64,000 nt of DNA from Acinetobacter sp. NIPH 298 (lineage in GTDB: Bacteria; Pseudomonadota; Gammaproteobacteria; Pseudomonadales; Moraxellaceae), in contig NZ_KB850055.1 in the NCBI RefSeq assembly GCF_000369505.1, positions 930,001-994,000 of the forward strand, read 5' to 3'. The notes below the pieces were generated by a model. That model searched no databases and was not told the DNA's origin. It saw only the letters and a program-made list of their open reading frames with translations. A program made the position numbers and the translations under genes. Each line of letters starts with the position of its first letter. Position 1 is the stretch's first letter. Below, one piece after another: positions 8,091-17,185 of the stretch.

Positions 8091-8486
8091 TATTATCTTC
8101 TTTGGTTGGTTACTGAGCTTTCATGTTACAGATTTGGATTGATTACACTAAGGTAGTTATGAGATCGATATGTGGAAATATGTGCTCAGTAAGGTGTTTA
8201 TATCGACATCATATTTCATTAATAAAATCATATATATATTATTCATTGAATCTTATGGTTTAATTGAAATAAGATGAGATGAATGATTAGAGCTGCTGTA
8301 CACGAAGCACACAAATTTTTCATGGTGTGTAGGTGCAGATAATTTTTTATATGGTCATGTTTATTAACCTTGATTGGAAGTGCGAAGTATAGTTGCAGAA
8401 TGTAAATTAATTAGAGTACGAAAATTAAAAACATTAAAAAATTATATGTGCTAGGCTTGCGAGATTTCCTTAATAAACTGGCTGCT
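8091..8486. other. AT-rich intergenic region, nothing definite
   Basis: About 390 bases between the small minus-strand gene and the acyltransferase. It should hold the two divergent promoters, but I could not pick a convincing -35/-10 pair, operator or RNA fold. An in-frame GTG at 8448 could extend the acyltransferase by 13 residues. Confidence 0.4.
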
Positions 8487-9416
8487 ATGAATTCAGAGCA
8501 ATACCATGAAGCAAGTAAGTTTCAGTGGTCTTTTCTTTTGCCTAAATATTGGGGAATATGGGTCGCGATACTCATTTTAATGATATTTGCCATTCTTCCT
8601 TGGGCTATTCAATGGCGATTGGCTGAAGGCTTGTCTAAACTAGGATGGAAATATCTAAAGTCTAGACGTAAAACCACGATTAGAAATCTCGAACTCTGTT
8701 TTCCAGAGAAAAGCGAACTCGAAATACAACAAGATGCTAAACAAGTCTTTCTAAATATGATGCTGGGTGTTTTCGAGGCATTAAACGCTTGGTATTGTCC
8801 GCATTGGTTTAAAAAGCGAATACATATCCATGGACTAGAGCATCTTCAGCAAGCACAGGGCAAAGGGGTTTTATTGCTCAGTAGCCATACCACATTGTTG
8901 GATGCTGGCGGCTATGTAAGCAGTTGTTTTTTTGATTTTGATGTTGTTTATAGACCACAAAACAATCCTTTATTGGATATGTTGATCCGTAGATGTCGAG
9001 CGACGATTTATAAGAATCAAATTTCGAAAGACGATATGAAAGGATTAATTCATAGTTTGAGAAATGGCCATGCAATTTGGTACAGCCCTGATCAAGACTT
9101 TGGCTTGAAGCAAGGTGTTATGGCACCGTTCTTCGGTGTACAGGCTGCAACATTAACTGCACATCGCCGATTGATGAAAATTACCAAAGCATCAGCCATT
9201 CCTTTATTCTTTTATCGTGAAGGCGATATTCGAGATCCCCAATATCACATTTTATTGGAACCACCGTTAGATCATTTTCCGGGTCTTGATGAGGTGGAAG
9301 ATGCAACACGAGTGAATTTGATCCTCGAAAATCAAATCAGGACGCAGCCGACCCAATATATGTGGTTTCATCGACGTTTTAAAACCAGATTGGAAGGACA
9401 AGAAAAATTATATTAA
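8487..9416 (+). CDS. lpxL: Lipid A biosynthesis acyltransferase, LpxL/HtrB family
   Basis: Transfers a late acyl chain to lipid A at the inner membrane. From the ATG at 8487 it has 309 residues, close to E. coli LpxL (306). The N-terminus holds one hydrophobic anchor after SFLLPKYWGIW. The catalytic H(x)4D motif is HTTLLD. Blocks LELCFPE, VYRPQNNPLLD, WYSPDQDFG and the terminal MWFHRRFKTR match LpxL/LpxP. A GTG at 8448 would add 13 residues, but neither start has a strong ribosome site. LpxL versus LpxM is not certain. Confidence 0.8.
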   Translation: MNSEQYHEASKFQWSFLLPKYWGIWVAILILMIFAILPWAIQWRLAEGLSKLGWKYLKSRRKTTIRNLELCFPEKSELEIQQDAKQVFLNMMLGVFEALNAWYCPHWFKKRIHIHGLEHLQQAQGKGVLLLSSHTTLLDAGGYVSSCFFDFDVVYRPQNNPLLDMLIRRCRATIYKNQISKDDMKGLIHSLRNGHAIWYSPDQDFGLKQGVMAPFFGVQAATLTAHRRLMKITKASAIPLFFYREGDIRDPQYHILLEPPLDHFPGLDEVEDATRVNLILENQIRTQPTQYMWFHRRFKTRLEGQEKLY

Positions 9417-9422
9417 GTCATC

Positions 9423-9455
9423 AAACCCGCCTCATTATTTTGGTGGGTTTTTTTT
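9423..9455 (+). terminator. Rho-independent terminator after the acyltransferase
   Basis: A 9-bp stem, AAACCCGCC (9423-9431) against GGTGGGTTT (9442-9450) with one G-U pair, runs into a T-tract to 9455. It lies 7 bases past the acyltransferase stop. Confidence 0.85.
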
Positions 9456-9535
9456 AATAAAAAATTAGATAGATTGGGATTAACCGCTATTTTTTTCCAT
9501 AAATATAACGCAGTCAAAGTGGTATAGATCCAGAA

Positions 9536-9590
9536 TGTAAGTCTTACAAGTTTTCTGTTAGCATTTGAGCAGACAGGTTGTGACAACCTG
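9536..9590. promoter_or_regulatory. Two perfect dyads upstream of pxpA
   Basis: TGTAAG-T-CTTACA occupies 9536-9548 and CAGGTTGT-G-ACAACCTG occupies 9574-9590, the second ending 32 bases before the pxpA ATG. Both are single-base-centred dyads like those bound by dimeric regulators (GntR, LacI or similar). The second is followed by ATTTTT and could also act as a hairpin. The regulator is not in this window; the role is inference. Confidence 0.4.
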
Positions 9591-9622
9591 ATTTTTGGAA
9601 AACTAAAAAATATAAGGTCATT

Positions 9623-10381
9623 ATGTATATAGATTTAAATAGCGATTTGGGTGAAAGCTATGGCTCATGGAGTATGGGTAACGATGAGCAAATTCTCCCT
9701 ATTGTCAGTAGCGCAAATATTGCATGTGGCTTTCATGCAGGTGATCCACTTCATATTCTAAAAACATTAAAACAAGCCGCCAAATTTAATGTAAATGTCG
9801 GCGCACATGTATCGTATCCTGACTTAGTTGGTTTTGGTCGACGAAAAATGACCTTATCTTATGACGAACTACTTGCCGATGTACTTTATCAAATTTCAGC
9901 TTTACATGGTTTGGCGCATGTTGTGGGAACAAGAGTAAGCTATGTCAAACCGCACGGTGCTTTATATAACACTATCGCGACAGATTTAACGCAAGCCCAA
10001 GCGGTGATTGATGCGATTCTACAATTTGATGCAGACTTAACGTTGGTAGCATTGGCTGGCTCACCATTGATTGATTTTGCTCAAAAGCAAGGTTTGACAG
10101 TTGTATCAGAAGCTTTTGCCGATAGAGCTTATCACGATGACGGCACTTTAGTTTCTCGTCTTGAAACTGGGGCTGTTTTACATGATGCAGAGATTGTGGC
10201 TCAACGTGTTCTTGATATGATCCTAAAAGGTGGGGTGGAATCCATTGAAGGAAACTTTACACCTATCCAAGCTGACACGATTTGTTTGCATGGCGATACC
10301 ATGGGAGCTGTACAACTTGCGAAAGTGATCCGCCAAGCGTTAATTGAAAATCAAATTGAAGTACGTGCTTTTTGCATGTAA
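9623..10381 (+). CDS. pxpA: 5-oxoprolinase subunit PxpA (LamB/YcsF family)
   Basis: A 252-residue cytosolic protein with the family N-terminus [11 protein letters not shown], the [11 protein letters not shown] block, [15 protein letters not shown] and VKPHGALYN, all LamB/YcsF hallmarks. With PxpB and PxpC it hydrolyses 5-oxoproline (pyroglutamate) to glutamate at the cost of ATP. It is followed after 35 bases by the fused PxpB/PxpC gene and then by a biotin carboxylase gene that overlaps it, so the three form an operon. Confidence 0.93.
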   Translation: MYIDLNSDLGESYGSWSMGNDEQILPIVSSANIACGFHAGDPLHILKTLKQAAKFNVNVGAHVSYPDLVGFGRRKMTLSYDELLADVLYQISALHGLAHVVGTRVSYVKPHGALYNTIATDLTQAQAVIDAILQFDADLTLVALAGSPLIDFAQKQGLTVVSEAFADRAYHDDGTLVSRLETGAVLHDAEIVAQRVLDMILKGGVESIEGNFTPIQADTICLHGDTMGAVQLAKVIRQALIENQIEVRAFCM

Positions 10382-10416
10382 ATGCTTTTATGCCTATTAA
10401 ATAAAAGAGTAATGGT

Positions 10417-12003
10417 ATGCGATTTTTATCGGTTAATCTGAATTGTTTCTTGATTGAGTTACCCAGTTTAGAAGAAACCATTACGCTTTATCATCATTTA
10501 AAGCTCGCAGCACATCCTTATATCCAAGAACTTATACCTGCTGCACGTACCATATTGGTTTATTTCGATCCTATCTTTATTGATGGGAAAAACCTGATTC
10601 AGTGGATTTCATCACAAAAAATAGATCAGTATTCTGCAAATACCAACAAAAAAGAAGTCATCATCAATGTATGTTATGACGGTGCTGATCTTGCGCATGT
10701 TGCTGAGTATTTGGGTATCGATGTGGATGAGGTCATTCATAAATATACGCATAGTCGTTGGCAAGTTGCCTTTATTGGTTTTGCTCCTGGTTTTGCTTAT
10801 TTGATCAGTCCAGATCATCCTTTTGGAAGCATTCCACGCTTAGCCTCACCACGTAAAAAAATAGCATCGGGCTCCGTGGGTTTAGCGGGTGAATATAGTG
10901 GTATTTATCCAAAAGACAGTCCTGGCGGATGGCAGTTGATCGGACGTACAGATCAAACGATGTGGGATGTCAATCGAGAGCAAGCTGCTTTACTGTTGCC
11001 AAGTGATCAGGTGATTTTTAAAGATATAAGCAAGCATCCGACGCAAGTCACAGTCCCTGCGACTCGTGTAGTTCCTATCAAAGTGCCACAAAATCCAGTT
11101 GTTTTCACCGTTCAAAATGTCGGTTTGCAAGTGTTAATACAAGATGAGGGACGTAAAAATGTCGCACAACTAGGTGTTGGACAGGCAGGTGCGATTGATC
11201 GGAGCGCATTTCACTGCGCCAATGCATGTGTGGGTAATCCTAAAAATGCTGCTGCACTAGAAATATATAATGGTGGTTTACGCTTAAAGGTGATGAAAGA
11301 AACCGTCATTGCGGTAACGGGTGCAAAAACGGAGTTATGGGTGAGCTATGCGAACGGCTATACAGTCAAACAACCGTTATATCAACCAATCGCATTAGAT
11401 CGGGGCGATGAAATTTATCTGGACAAAGTTCAGGCTGGGATCCGTAACTATGTGGCAGTTCGTGGTGGTATCGCTGTCGAACAGGTATTAAATAGTGCCA
11501 GTTATGACAGTTTGGCTGAACTTGGAACAGCACCTTTGAGAGTTGGGGATGAAATACGATCAGCACAATTGAAAACGGGATGCGCTGATTTAGACCAATC
11601 AGCGACTGAATTATCCAAAGTAGGCGATCAGGTTGTGGTTGATATTGTGTTGGGGCCTCGAATGGATTGGTTTACGCCAGAAAGTATTGATTTATTGCTT
11701 GAACAGCGGTGGTTGATCACGGTGGAGAGTAATCGAATTGGATTAAGGCTCGCTGGGGATAAGCCTTTACAACGTCAGATCAAGCATGAGTTGCCGAGTG
11801 AGGGATGTTGCACAGGCGCGATACAGATTCCAGCCAGTGGCCAGCCTGTCTTGTTTATGAATGATCATCCGATTACTGGGGGTTATCCAGTCATTGCGGC
11901 TGTAGCATCTTATCATCTTGATTTGATCGCTCAACTTGCAGCAGGATGTTATATCCAGTTTCGCAAAATATCAGACTTTATGGATATCAAAAAAAATGTA
12001 TAA
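10417..12003 (+). CDS. Fused 5-oxoprolinase subunits PxpB-PxpC (KipI-KipA, AHS1-AHS2)
   Basis: A 528-residue fusion. Residues 1 to about 215 are the PxpB/KipI (AHS1) domain with GFAPGFAYL, a PRLASPRKKI block and SPGGWQLIGRT. From about 225 onward is PxpC/KipA (AHS2) with VLIQDEGR and HCANACVGNPKNAAALE. In most bacteria these are two genes. The same two domains form the carboxyltransferase part of urea carboxylase, which matters because the next gene supplies biotin carboxylase and carrier domains. The 3' end overlaps that gene's start by 8 bases, indicating translational coupling. Confidence 0.88.
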   Translation: MRFLSVNLNCFLIELPSLEETITLYHHLKLAAHPYIQELIPAARTILVYFDPIFIDGKNLIQWISSQKIDQYSANTNKKEVIINVCYDGADLAHVAEYLGIDVDEVIHKYTHSRWQVAFIGFAPGFAYLISPDHPFGSIPRLASPRKKIASGSVGLAGEYSGIYPKDSPGGWQLIGRTDQTMWDVNREQAALLLPSDQVIFKDISKHPTQVTVPATRVVPIKVPQNPVVFTVQNVGLQVLIQDEGRKNVAQLGVGQAGAIDRSAFHCANACVGNPKNAAALEIYNGGLRLKVMKETVIAVTGAKTELWVSYANGYTVKQPLYQPIALDRGDEIYLDKVQAGIRNYVAVRGGIAVEQVLNSASYDSLAELGTAPLRVGDEIRSAQLKTGCADLDQSATELSKVGDQVVVDIVLGPRMDWFTPESIDLLLEQRWLITVESNRIGLRLAGDKPLQRQIKHELPSEGCCTGAIQIPASGQPVLFMNDHPITGGYPVIAAVASYHLDLIAQLAAGCYIQFRKISDFMDIKKNV

Positions 12004-13723
12004 GCAACATAGGCTGTTGATTGCCAATCGTGGTGAAATTGCTGTTCGTGTTATTCAAGCATGTAAAGATTTAGGTATTCATTCTGTGGCGGTTTATGCC
12101 GACGATGACATGGGAAGCTTATATGTAAAACTTGCAGATGAGGCGTGGGCATTATCTGGACAAACTGCGAAAGAAAGCTATCTCGATATTGATAAAATTT
12201 TGAATATTGCCAAGCAAAGCCAAACAACCATGATTCATCCGGGTTATGGCTTTCTGTCTGAACGTGCTGATTTTGCGCAAGCTGTTATCGATGCAGGGTT
12301 GATTTGGATCGGACCAACTCCTCAAAGCATGATTAAACTAGGCGATAAAATCGAAGCGCGTAAGCTTGCACAAGCTGTTGGAGCACCGTTGGTTCATGGT
12401 ACTGAACAGCCACTTCGTTCTGCCAATGAAGCGATGACATTTGCACAAACATACGGTTTGCCTATTGCAATTAAGGCTGCTTATGGTGGCGGTGGACGTG
12501 GTTTAAAAGTGGTTAGGCAGCTAGATGAAGTCGCCGACTCTTATTCTTCGGCAGTACGAGAAGCACAAGCAGCTTTTGGTCGAGGAGAATGTTTTGTTGA
12601 ACAGTATCTAGATAAGCCCAGACATCTGGAAGCCCAAGTAATTGCCGATCAGCATGGCAATATTGTGGTGGTTGGAACCCGTGATTGCTGTTTACAACGC
12701 CGTAATCAGAAATTGGTAGAAGAAGCACCTGCGCCATTTATTGATGACGATATTTATCAGCAATTAATACAATCTACGCTCGATCTCTGTCGAGCGGCGA
12801 ATTATGTTGGCGCTGGCACAGTGGAATATTTGTTAAGCCAAGAGGGTAGGCTATCTTTTCTTGAGGTCAATACGCGTTTACAAGTAGAGCACCCTGTCAC
12901 TGAACAAACAACAGGGATTGATTTGGTTGTTGAACAGATTCGAATTGCACTTGGTCAACCGCTTTCTATCCAAGAAACGCCAAAACCACAAGGTCATGCG
13001 ATTGAGTTTCGTATCAATGCAGAAGACCCTGCGCGAGGCTTTATTCCGACATTTGGTCGTATTACTCAATTTAATCCACCTTCGGGAATTGGTATTCGTC
13101 TAGATACAGGTGTTATCCAAGGGAGTCTTGTCTCAAGTCATTTTGATTCATTAATGGCAAAACTAATTGTGACGGGGCCAACGCGTGAAATCGCTATTCA
13201 GCGTGCTAAAAGAGCCTTTGCTCATTTTGAGTTAGAGGGTGTCGCATCTGTTTTAGCCTTTCATCGTGCGATATTGTCAGAACCAGACTTTGTTGATGCA
13301 TTTAAAGTGCATACCCGTTGGATAGAGCAGGAGTTTCAGCATAACTTTGCAATGCATCCACGCAGTAAAAAATCAGATTCATCTGTATTACAGCGCTACA
13401 CAATTGAGATTGATGGCAAGCTTCATCAAGTGGGATTGCCTGTCGGATTGTTGAAAATGGCCAGTGTTACGGAGAATCATTTATCTGATGAGGCTTCATC
13501 GTCGCTGCACGATGAAAGTGCTGTTATCGCACCAATCAATGGGATTTTAAGTAGCTGGATGGTTCAAGAAAATGCTCAAGTCGAGCTGGGTGATGTAATT
13601 GCCACGATGGAAGCAATGAAAATGGAAGTACCAGTGATCGCACATCGAACAGGTAAAATTAAAAACCTAGTAGCTTTAAATCAAATGTTAGATGCGGATA
13701 TGCAGATTGCGGAAATTATTTGA
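11996..13723 (+). CDS. Biotin carboxylase with C-terminal biotin carrier domain
   Basis: A 575-residue protein. The N-terminal domain starts LLIANRGEIAVRV, then comes an ATP-grasp domain with the glycine-rich AAYGGGGRGLK and the biotin carboxylase block VNTRLQVEHPVTEQTTG. The C-terminus is a BCCP domain with EAMKM; the biotinyl lysine would be K542. I chose the ATG at 11996 rather than an upstream frame extension because the N-terminus then matches biotin carboxylases. It overlaps the pxpBC stop, so it is translationally coupled. Substrate unknown; its partner may be the AHS1/AHS2 fusion. Confidence 0.85.
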   Translation: MYKQHRLLIANRGEIAVRVIQACKDLGIHSVAVYADDDMGSLYVKLADEAWALSGQTAKESYLDIDKILNIAKQSQTTMIHPGYGFLSERADFAQAVIDAGLIWIGPTPQSMIKLGDKIEARKLAQAVGAPLVHGTEQPLRSANEAMTFAQTYGLPIAIKAAYGGGGRGLKVVRQLDEVADSYSSAVREAQAAFGRGECFVEQYLDKPRHLEAQVIADQHGNIVVVGTRDCCLQRRNQKLVEEAPAPFIDDDIYQQLIQSTLDLCRAANYVGAGTVEYLLSQEGRLSFLEVNTRLQVEHPVTEQTTGIDLVVEQIRIALGQPLSIQETPKPQGHAIEFRINAEDPARGFIPTFGRITQFNPPSGIGIRLDTGVIQGSLVSSHFDSLMAKLIVTGPTREIAIQRAKRAFAHFELEGVASVLAFHRAILSEPDFVDAFKVHTRWIEQEFQHNFAMHPRSKKSDSSVLQRYTIEIDGKLHQVGLPVGLLKMASVTENHLSDEASSSLHDESAVIAPINGILSSWMVQENAQVELGDVIATMEAMKMEVPVIAHRTGKIKNLVALNQMLDADMQIAEII

Positions 13724-13745
13724 ATTTGACGTTGTGGTGGTATAA

Positions 13746-13775
13746 GCCATTAAACGCCTTTTGGTGTTTAATGGC
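13746..13775. terminator. Hairpin between convergent genes
   Basis: GCCATTAAACGCC (13746-13758) pairs with GGTGTTTAATGGC (13763-13775) over 13 bp with one G-U pair and a TTTT loop, between the biotin carboxylase stop and the M48 gene stop. There is no strong T-tract on either strand, so termination efficiency is uncertain. Confidence 0.5.
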
Positions 13776-13785
13776 TGTGATGTGA

Positions 13786-14562
13786 TTAACGACGGTTATT
13801 ATAAATTGCCATTGCTGCTGGTAAGTTTTTGCGCATATCGCTGATACGCTGAGTGTTTGATGGGTGAGTTGATAGGAATGCAGAACCACTCTTACCATCT
13901 AAACGACTCATTTTTTCCCACAATGTAATGGCTGCATTTGGGTTGTAACCTGCATGAGCCATCAGCATTAAGCCACCAAAGTCGGCACGGCTTTCTAGGT
14001 TGCGTGAATAAGGTAAACCAATACCCACTTGGCTGCCCAAATTAATTGCAGCATTACCTGCTTCACCGATATTGGCACCAGCATAAGATGTACCAATACC
14101 AATTGCTAAGTTGGTCAGTGCTTGCGCACCGATTTTACTTTTCGCATGTTCTTCTAAGGCATGAGTCATCTCATGGCCCATAATTGCAGCAATTTCATCA
14201 TTGGTGAGATTAAGTTTATTTACGATACCCGTATAGAAAACAACTTTACCACCAGGTGCAACATAAGCATTGACTGTATCCGATTTTAATACGGCGAGCT
14301 GCCAGTCAAAGCGTTGACCTGTTTGGTTCATTTTATCGGCATGTGGTTTTAAACGATTAAATACTGTATTGATGCGTTGATATGTGGCAGAACTGGTATC
14401 AAGCTGATTTTTAGCACGAGCTTCTTGAGTCATCTTACTGAAGCCTTGCGCAGATTGGGCATTTAGCGTTGCGCTGTCTGCACCAGCCATTTCTGCGAAC
14501 GATGCACAGCCAGATATTGTCATTACAGTGACCGCACAAAGGCTCAAAGCTAACTTCTTCAT
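13786..14562 (-). CDS. M48-family metalloprotease, predicted lipoprotein
   Basis: A 258-residue zinc protease (Oma1/LoiP/BepA-like). The signal sequence ends in lipobox ISGC with C19, so it should be anchored in an envelope membrane. The zinc site is HEMTH at 130-134 plus a downstream glutamate in ESRADFGGLML. The start at 14562 is supported by GGAGAG at proper spacing; a frame extension to 14577 lacks one. Likely role is envelope protein quality control. No tetratricopeptide region is present, unlike BepA. Confidence 0.88.
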   Translation of the reverse strand: MKKLALSLCAVTVMTISGCASFAEMAGADSATLNAQSAQGFSKMTQEARAKNQLDTSSATYQRINTVFNRLKPHADKMNQTGQRFDWQLAVLKSDTVNAYVAPGGKVVFYTGIVNKLNLTNDEIAAIMGHEMTHALEEHAKSKIGAQALTNLAIGIGTSYAGANIGEAGNAAINLGSQVGIGLPYSRNLESRADFGGLMLMAHAGYNPNAAITLWEKMSRLDGKSGSAFLSTHPSNTQRISDMRKNLPAAMAIYNNRR

Positions 14563-14707
14563 ACTTATTCTCTCCAAATCAGTATCTTATGAGTATAGTC
14601 GTAATTACGGTGAATTATAAAAAATGTTGATCAGACTTAACATTCTGATTCGCTCTATAATCATTGTAATTATGTAATCACATCTACATAGATTCTGCTA
14701 TTCATTT

Positions 14708-14745
14708 ATAAACAAAGCCAGTGTTTTTACACTGGCTTTGTTTAT
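14708..14745 (-). terminator. Terminator after the Crp/Vfr gene
   Basis: A perfect 17-bp inverted repeat (14708-14724 and 14729-14745) with a TTTT loop and A/T-rich outer arms, 27 bases beyond the regulator's stop on the minus strand. It could also act on transcripts from the other side. Confidence 0.75.
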
Positions 14746-14772
14746 GTGGGGTTTGATGAATATCAGATGAGA

Positions 14773-15480
14773 TTAATCTTCATCATCAAACTCTTCTTCA
14801 GGGAACGTATTTTCCTCTAAAGAAGCATCAAAAATTAAGATTGCTTTACCTTCGGTTTGGATCATACCTTGGTCTTCAAGTGTTTTAAGTACACGACCAA
14901 CCATTTCACGGGAACAGCCAACGATACGACCAATTTCTTGGCGCGTAATGCGAATTTGGCGACCATTCGGCAGAATCATGGCTTCTGGTTGTGAAGATAA
15001 ATCAATTAAACAACGCGCAATACGACCTGAAACATCAATAAATGCAAGGTCAGTGACTTTACGTGTTGTATTTTTAAGACGGCGCACAAGTTGAGCAAAT
15101 ACAGCATAGCTCAAATCAGGATACTGTTTGCTGAGTTCGTGAAAGTTGTCATAAGTAATTTCTGCAATTTCACAAACATCTCTGGTGCGTACTTCAGCAG
15201 TACGTTGTGGGTTTGTTTCAAACAATCCCATTTCACCAAAGAAATCCCCAGGGTTTAAATAGGCGACGACAATCTCACGCTCATCATCTTCGCGTAATAT
15301 AATCGACACTGAACCCTTTAAAATTAAATACAGTGATCTTGATTCCATTCCAGCGTCAACAATCGTGGTGCGTTTTGGATATCTATTAATATGAGCACGT
15401 TTTAGCAATGCTTTTACCGATTCAGGCAGTTGGCCTGGAGACAAAGCATCAGTGCTAAGTTGTGAAAAATTTGAAGTCAT
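14773..15480 (-). CDS. vfr: Crp/Vfr-family cyclic-nucleotide-responsive regulator
   Basis: A 235-residue Crp-family regulator. The N-terminal cyclic-nucleotide-binding domain includes the phosphate-binding cassette GEMGLFETNPQRTAEVR, and the C-terminal helix-turn-helix reads TRQEIGRIVGCSREMVGRVL. It has an unusual acidic tail (EEEFDDED). The start at 15480 (MTSNF) is preferred over the frame extension to 15525 because GGAAA precedes it. Resemblance is to Pseudomonas Vfr and E. coli Crp. It is divergent from the OsmC gene, so the two share a 146-base control region. Confidence 0.85.
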   Translation of the reverse strand: MTSNFSQLSTDALSPGQLPESVKALLKRAHINRYPKRTTIVDAGMESRSLYLILKGSVSIILREDDEREIVVAYLNPGDFFGEMGLFETNPQRTAEVRTRDVCEIAEITYDNFHELSKQYPDLSYAVFAQLVRRLKNTTRKVTDLAFIDVSGRIARCLIDLSSQPEAMILPNGRQIRITRQEIGRIVGCSREMVGRVLKTLEDQGMIQTEGKAILIFDASLEENTFPEEEFDDED

Positions 15481-15626
15481 GCTTAAAATTTCCGAATTTT
15501 GATAAAACCGATCGCACAGGCTCATTTGAGCTTTTTCTACACAGAAGAGATGAAATTCCTTATCAACTCATTTTATGTTAGTGTACAAGAACACAGTAAA
15601 TTTATAACGTTTTTTGGGTAGTTGCA

Positions 15627-16049
15627 ATGCAAACAAGTGTACATTGGTTAGAGAATGTTGCTTTTGAGGCAAAATCAGAAAGTGGCCATAGTGTGGTGAT
15701 GGATGGTTCTGCTGAGTATGGGGGTGAAAACCGTGGTCCACGTCCTATGGAGTTGATTTTAATGGGACTTGGTGGCTGTGCTTCGTTTGATATTGTGACC
15801 ATTTTAAAGAAATCTCGACAAGATGTGACGGGTGTCGTATGTGAGTTGAAAGCTGAGAGAGCGAACACAATCCCAGCGGTCTTCACCAAAATCCATCTAC
15901 ATTTCATTGTGACAGGTAATGCAGTAAAAGCCAAACAAGTTGAAAAAGCCGTCGAGCTTTCAGCAGAAAAATATTGTTCGGCCAGTAAAATGCTGTCTGA
16001 TGGTGGTATTGAAATTACCCATGACTTTGAAATTGTAGAAGCTGCATAA
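15627..16049 (+). CDS. OsmC/YhfA-family protein
   Basis: A 140-residue OsmC-fold protein with the two family cysteines, in GGCASFD near residue 52 and in KYCSASKM near residue 113. OsmC and Ohr proteins reduce organic peroxides; the YhfA branch is less well defined. In many gammaproteobacteria a yhfA-like gene sits divergent to crp, and the same arrangement is seen here, which supports both calls. No signal peptide, so cytosolic. Confidence 0.88.
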   Translation: MQTSVHWLENVAFEAKSESGHSVVMDGSAEYGGENRGPRPMELILMGLGGCASFDIVTILKKSRQDVTGVVCELKAERANTIPAVFTKIHLHFIVTGNAVKAKQVEKAVELSAEKYCSASKMLSDGGIEITHDFEIVEAA

Positions 16050-16071
16050 GCTCGTATCGTTAAGCGTTACT

Positions 16072-16103
16072 AAAAAGTGATCTATTTTGATAGATCACTT
16101 TTT
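16072..16103. terminator. Bidirectional terminator between osmC and M23 peptidase genes
   Basis: A perfect 14-bp stem, AAAAAGTGATCTAT (16072-16085) against ATAGATCACTTTTT (16090-16103) with a TTTG loop, gives U-tracts in both directions between the convergent genes. Confidence 0.9.
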
Positions 16104-16109
16104 TTGTTT

Positions 16110-16910
16110 TTATTTAAGAAACAATTGAGGGTCTACCCGAGCATTATTTAGACTCATGCCCCAATGTAAATGTGCGCCTGTTACACGCCCTGTTTTACCT
16201 ACCAATCCGAGAGTTTCACCCTGACGAATGGTTTGCCCTTGTTCCACATCGATTTTGCTGAGATGACAGAACATGCTAATTAAGCCTTGACCATGATCAA
16301 TTAGAACTGTCTTGCCATTAAAAAAATAATTGCCAGTTTGTACAACGATGCCATCAGCAGGCGCAACAACTCTTTGTCCGACAGGAGCAGGAATATCTAA
16401 ACCAGAGTGTGGCGCTCGTTCTTCACCATTGAAAAACCGTTTTCGACCAAATGAGTTACTAAATTTACCTGAAGTAGGGACAATAAATTTTGGAAAACTT
16501 TTCCATGTGCTATTACTAAATGAGGTGTAAACCGCATTTTGCTCCTTAGCTTCACGTGCATAGCGTTCTAATTGACTTGGGTTTGGATTGACATGATTTT
16601 GATTTTTAATAGTTAAACGCTGTTCTGGGTATTTGTATGGTTTAACTTCAATTTGAATCGGTGTGTTATTGGTATTTAAGGTGAGTGTACCAACAGGTGC
16701 GGATAATGGGATTCCAAAAATAGCATAACGTTGCCCATTTTCCTCGCTCAGCAACACGGGGTTTTGTTCATAAGAAACTTGTGTTGTGCTTGCTGTTAGC
16801 GGAATAACTGCGATTCCGCCCGCCCGTCTAGAATCTTGGGGGAGTTGAGCAAAGGCAAAGTGAATTGGTAGTAGGCAAGCGGCTGCAAGATAGATTTTTT
16901 TTAGAGACAT
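16110..16910 (-). CDS. M23-family metallopeptidase, secreted
   Basis: A 266-residue protein with a signal peptide ending near AFAFA-type residues (HFAFAQ) and a C-terminal LytM/M23 domain. The zinc ligands HxxxD (HSGLDIPAP) and HxH (GAHLHWG) are present, so the enzyme should be an active peptidoglycan endopeptidase rather than an EnvC/NlpD-type degenerate activator. A frame extension to 16919 would add three residues, and neither start has a clear ribosome site. Acts in the periplasm; cell-wall remodelling is the likely role. Confidence 0.87.
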   Translation of the reverse strand: MSLKKIYLAAACLLPIHFAFAQLPQDSRRAGGIAVIPLTASTTQVSYEQNPVLLSEENGQRYAIFGIPLSAPVGTLTLNTNNTPIQIEVKPYKYPEQRLTIKNQNHVNPNPSQLERYAREAKEQNAVYTSFSNSTWKSFPKFIVPTSGKFSNSFGRKRFFNGEERAPHSGLDIPAPVGQRVVAPADGIVVQTGNYFFNGKTVLIDHGQGLISMFCHLSKIDVEQGQTIRQGETLGLVGKTGRVTGAHLHWGMSLNNARVDPQLFLK

Positions 16911-17117
16911 AATGAACATTTTAATGAAAGTAAAAGACCTAAGCTAAAACGTTCGCTTCAAAATCACAATAAGCAATTTGTGTGAATCAGCACTGAATCA
17001 GCACTGACAGAAAAACGATACAAAACAGACTTGAAAAAGAATACCAATACACCCATATTATCACTGAGTTTTATGTTTTTTATTATTTTTAAGCAATTGA
17101 AAAATATATAATTTTTT

Positions 17118-17146
17118 ATTTGAAATTTAAAAAATCGTTCCCATCT
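17118..17146 (+). promoter_or_regulatory. Sigma-32-type heat-shock promoter of clpB
   Basis: ATTTGAAA (17118-17125), a 14-base spacer, and TCCCATCT (17139-17146) closely match the RpoH consensus CTTGAAA-N13-15-CCCCATNT, about 40 bases before the clpB start. This fits known heat-shock control of clpB. Confidence 0.75.
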
Positions 17147-17185
17147 AAGTGATAAGTTAAAAAATTGTTGTGAGGAATAACAAGA

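Noticed and set aside
11936..11995. 20-residue N-terminal extension of the biotin carboxylase
   Set aside because: It is inside the upstream pxpBC frame; the ATG at 11996 gives the normal biotin carboxylase N-terminus.
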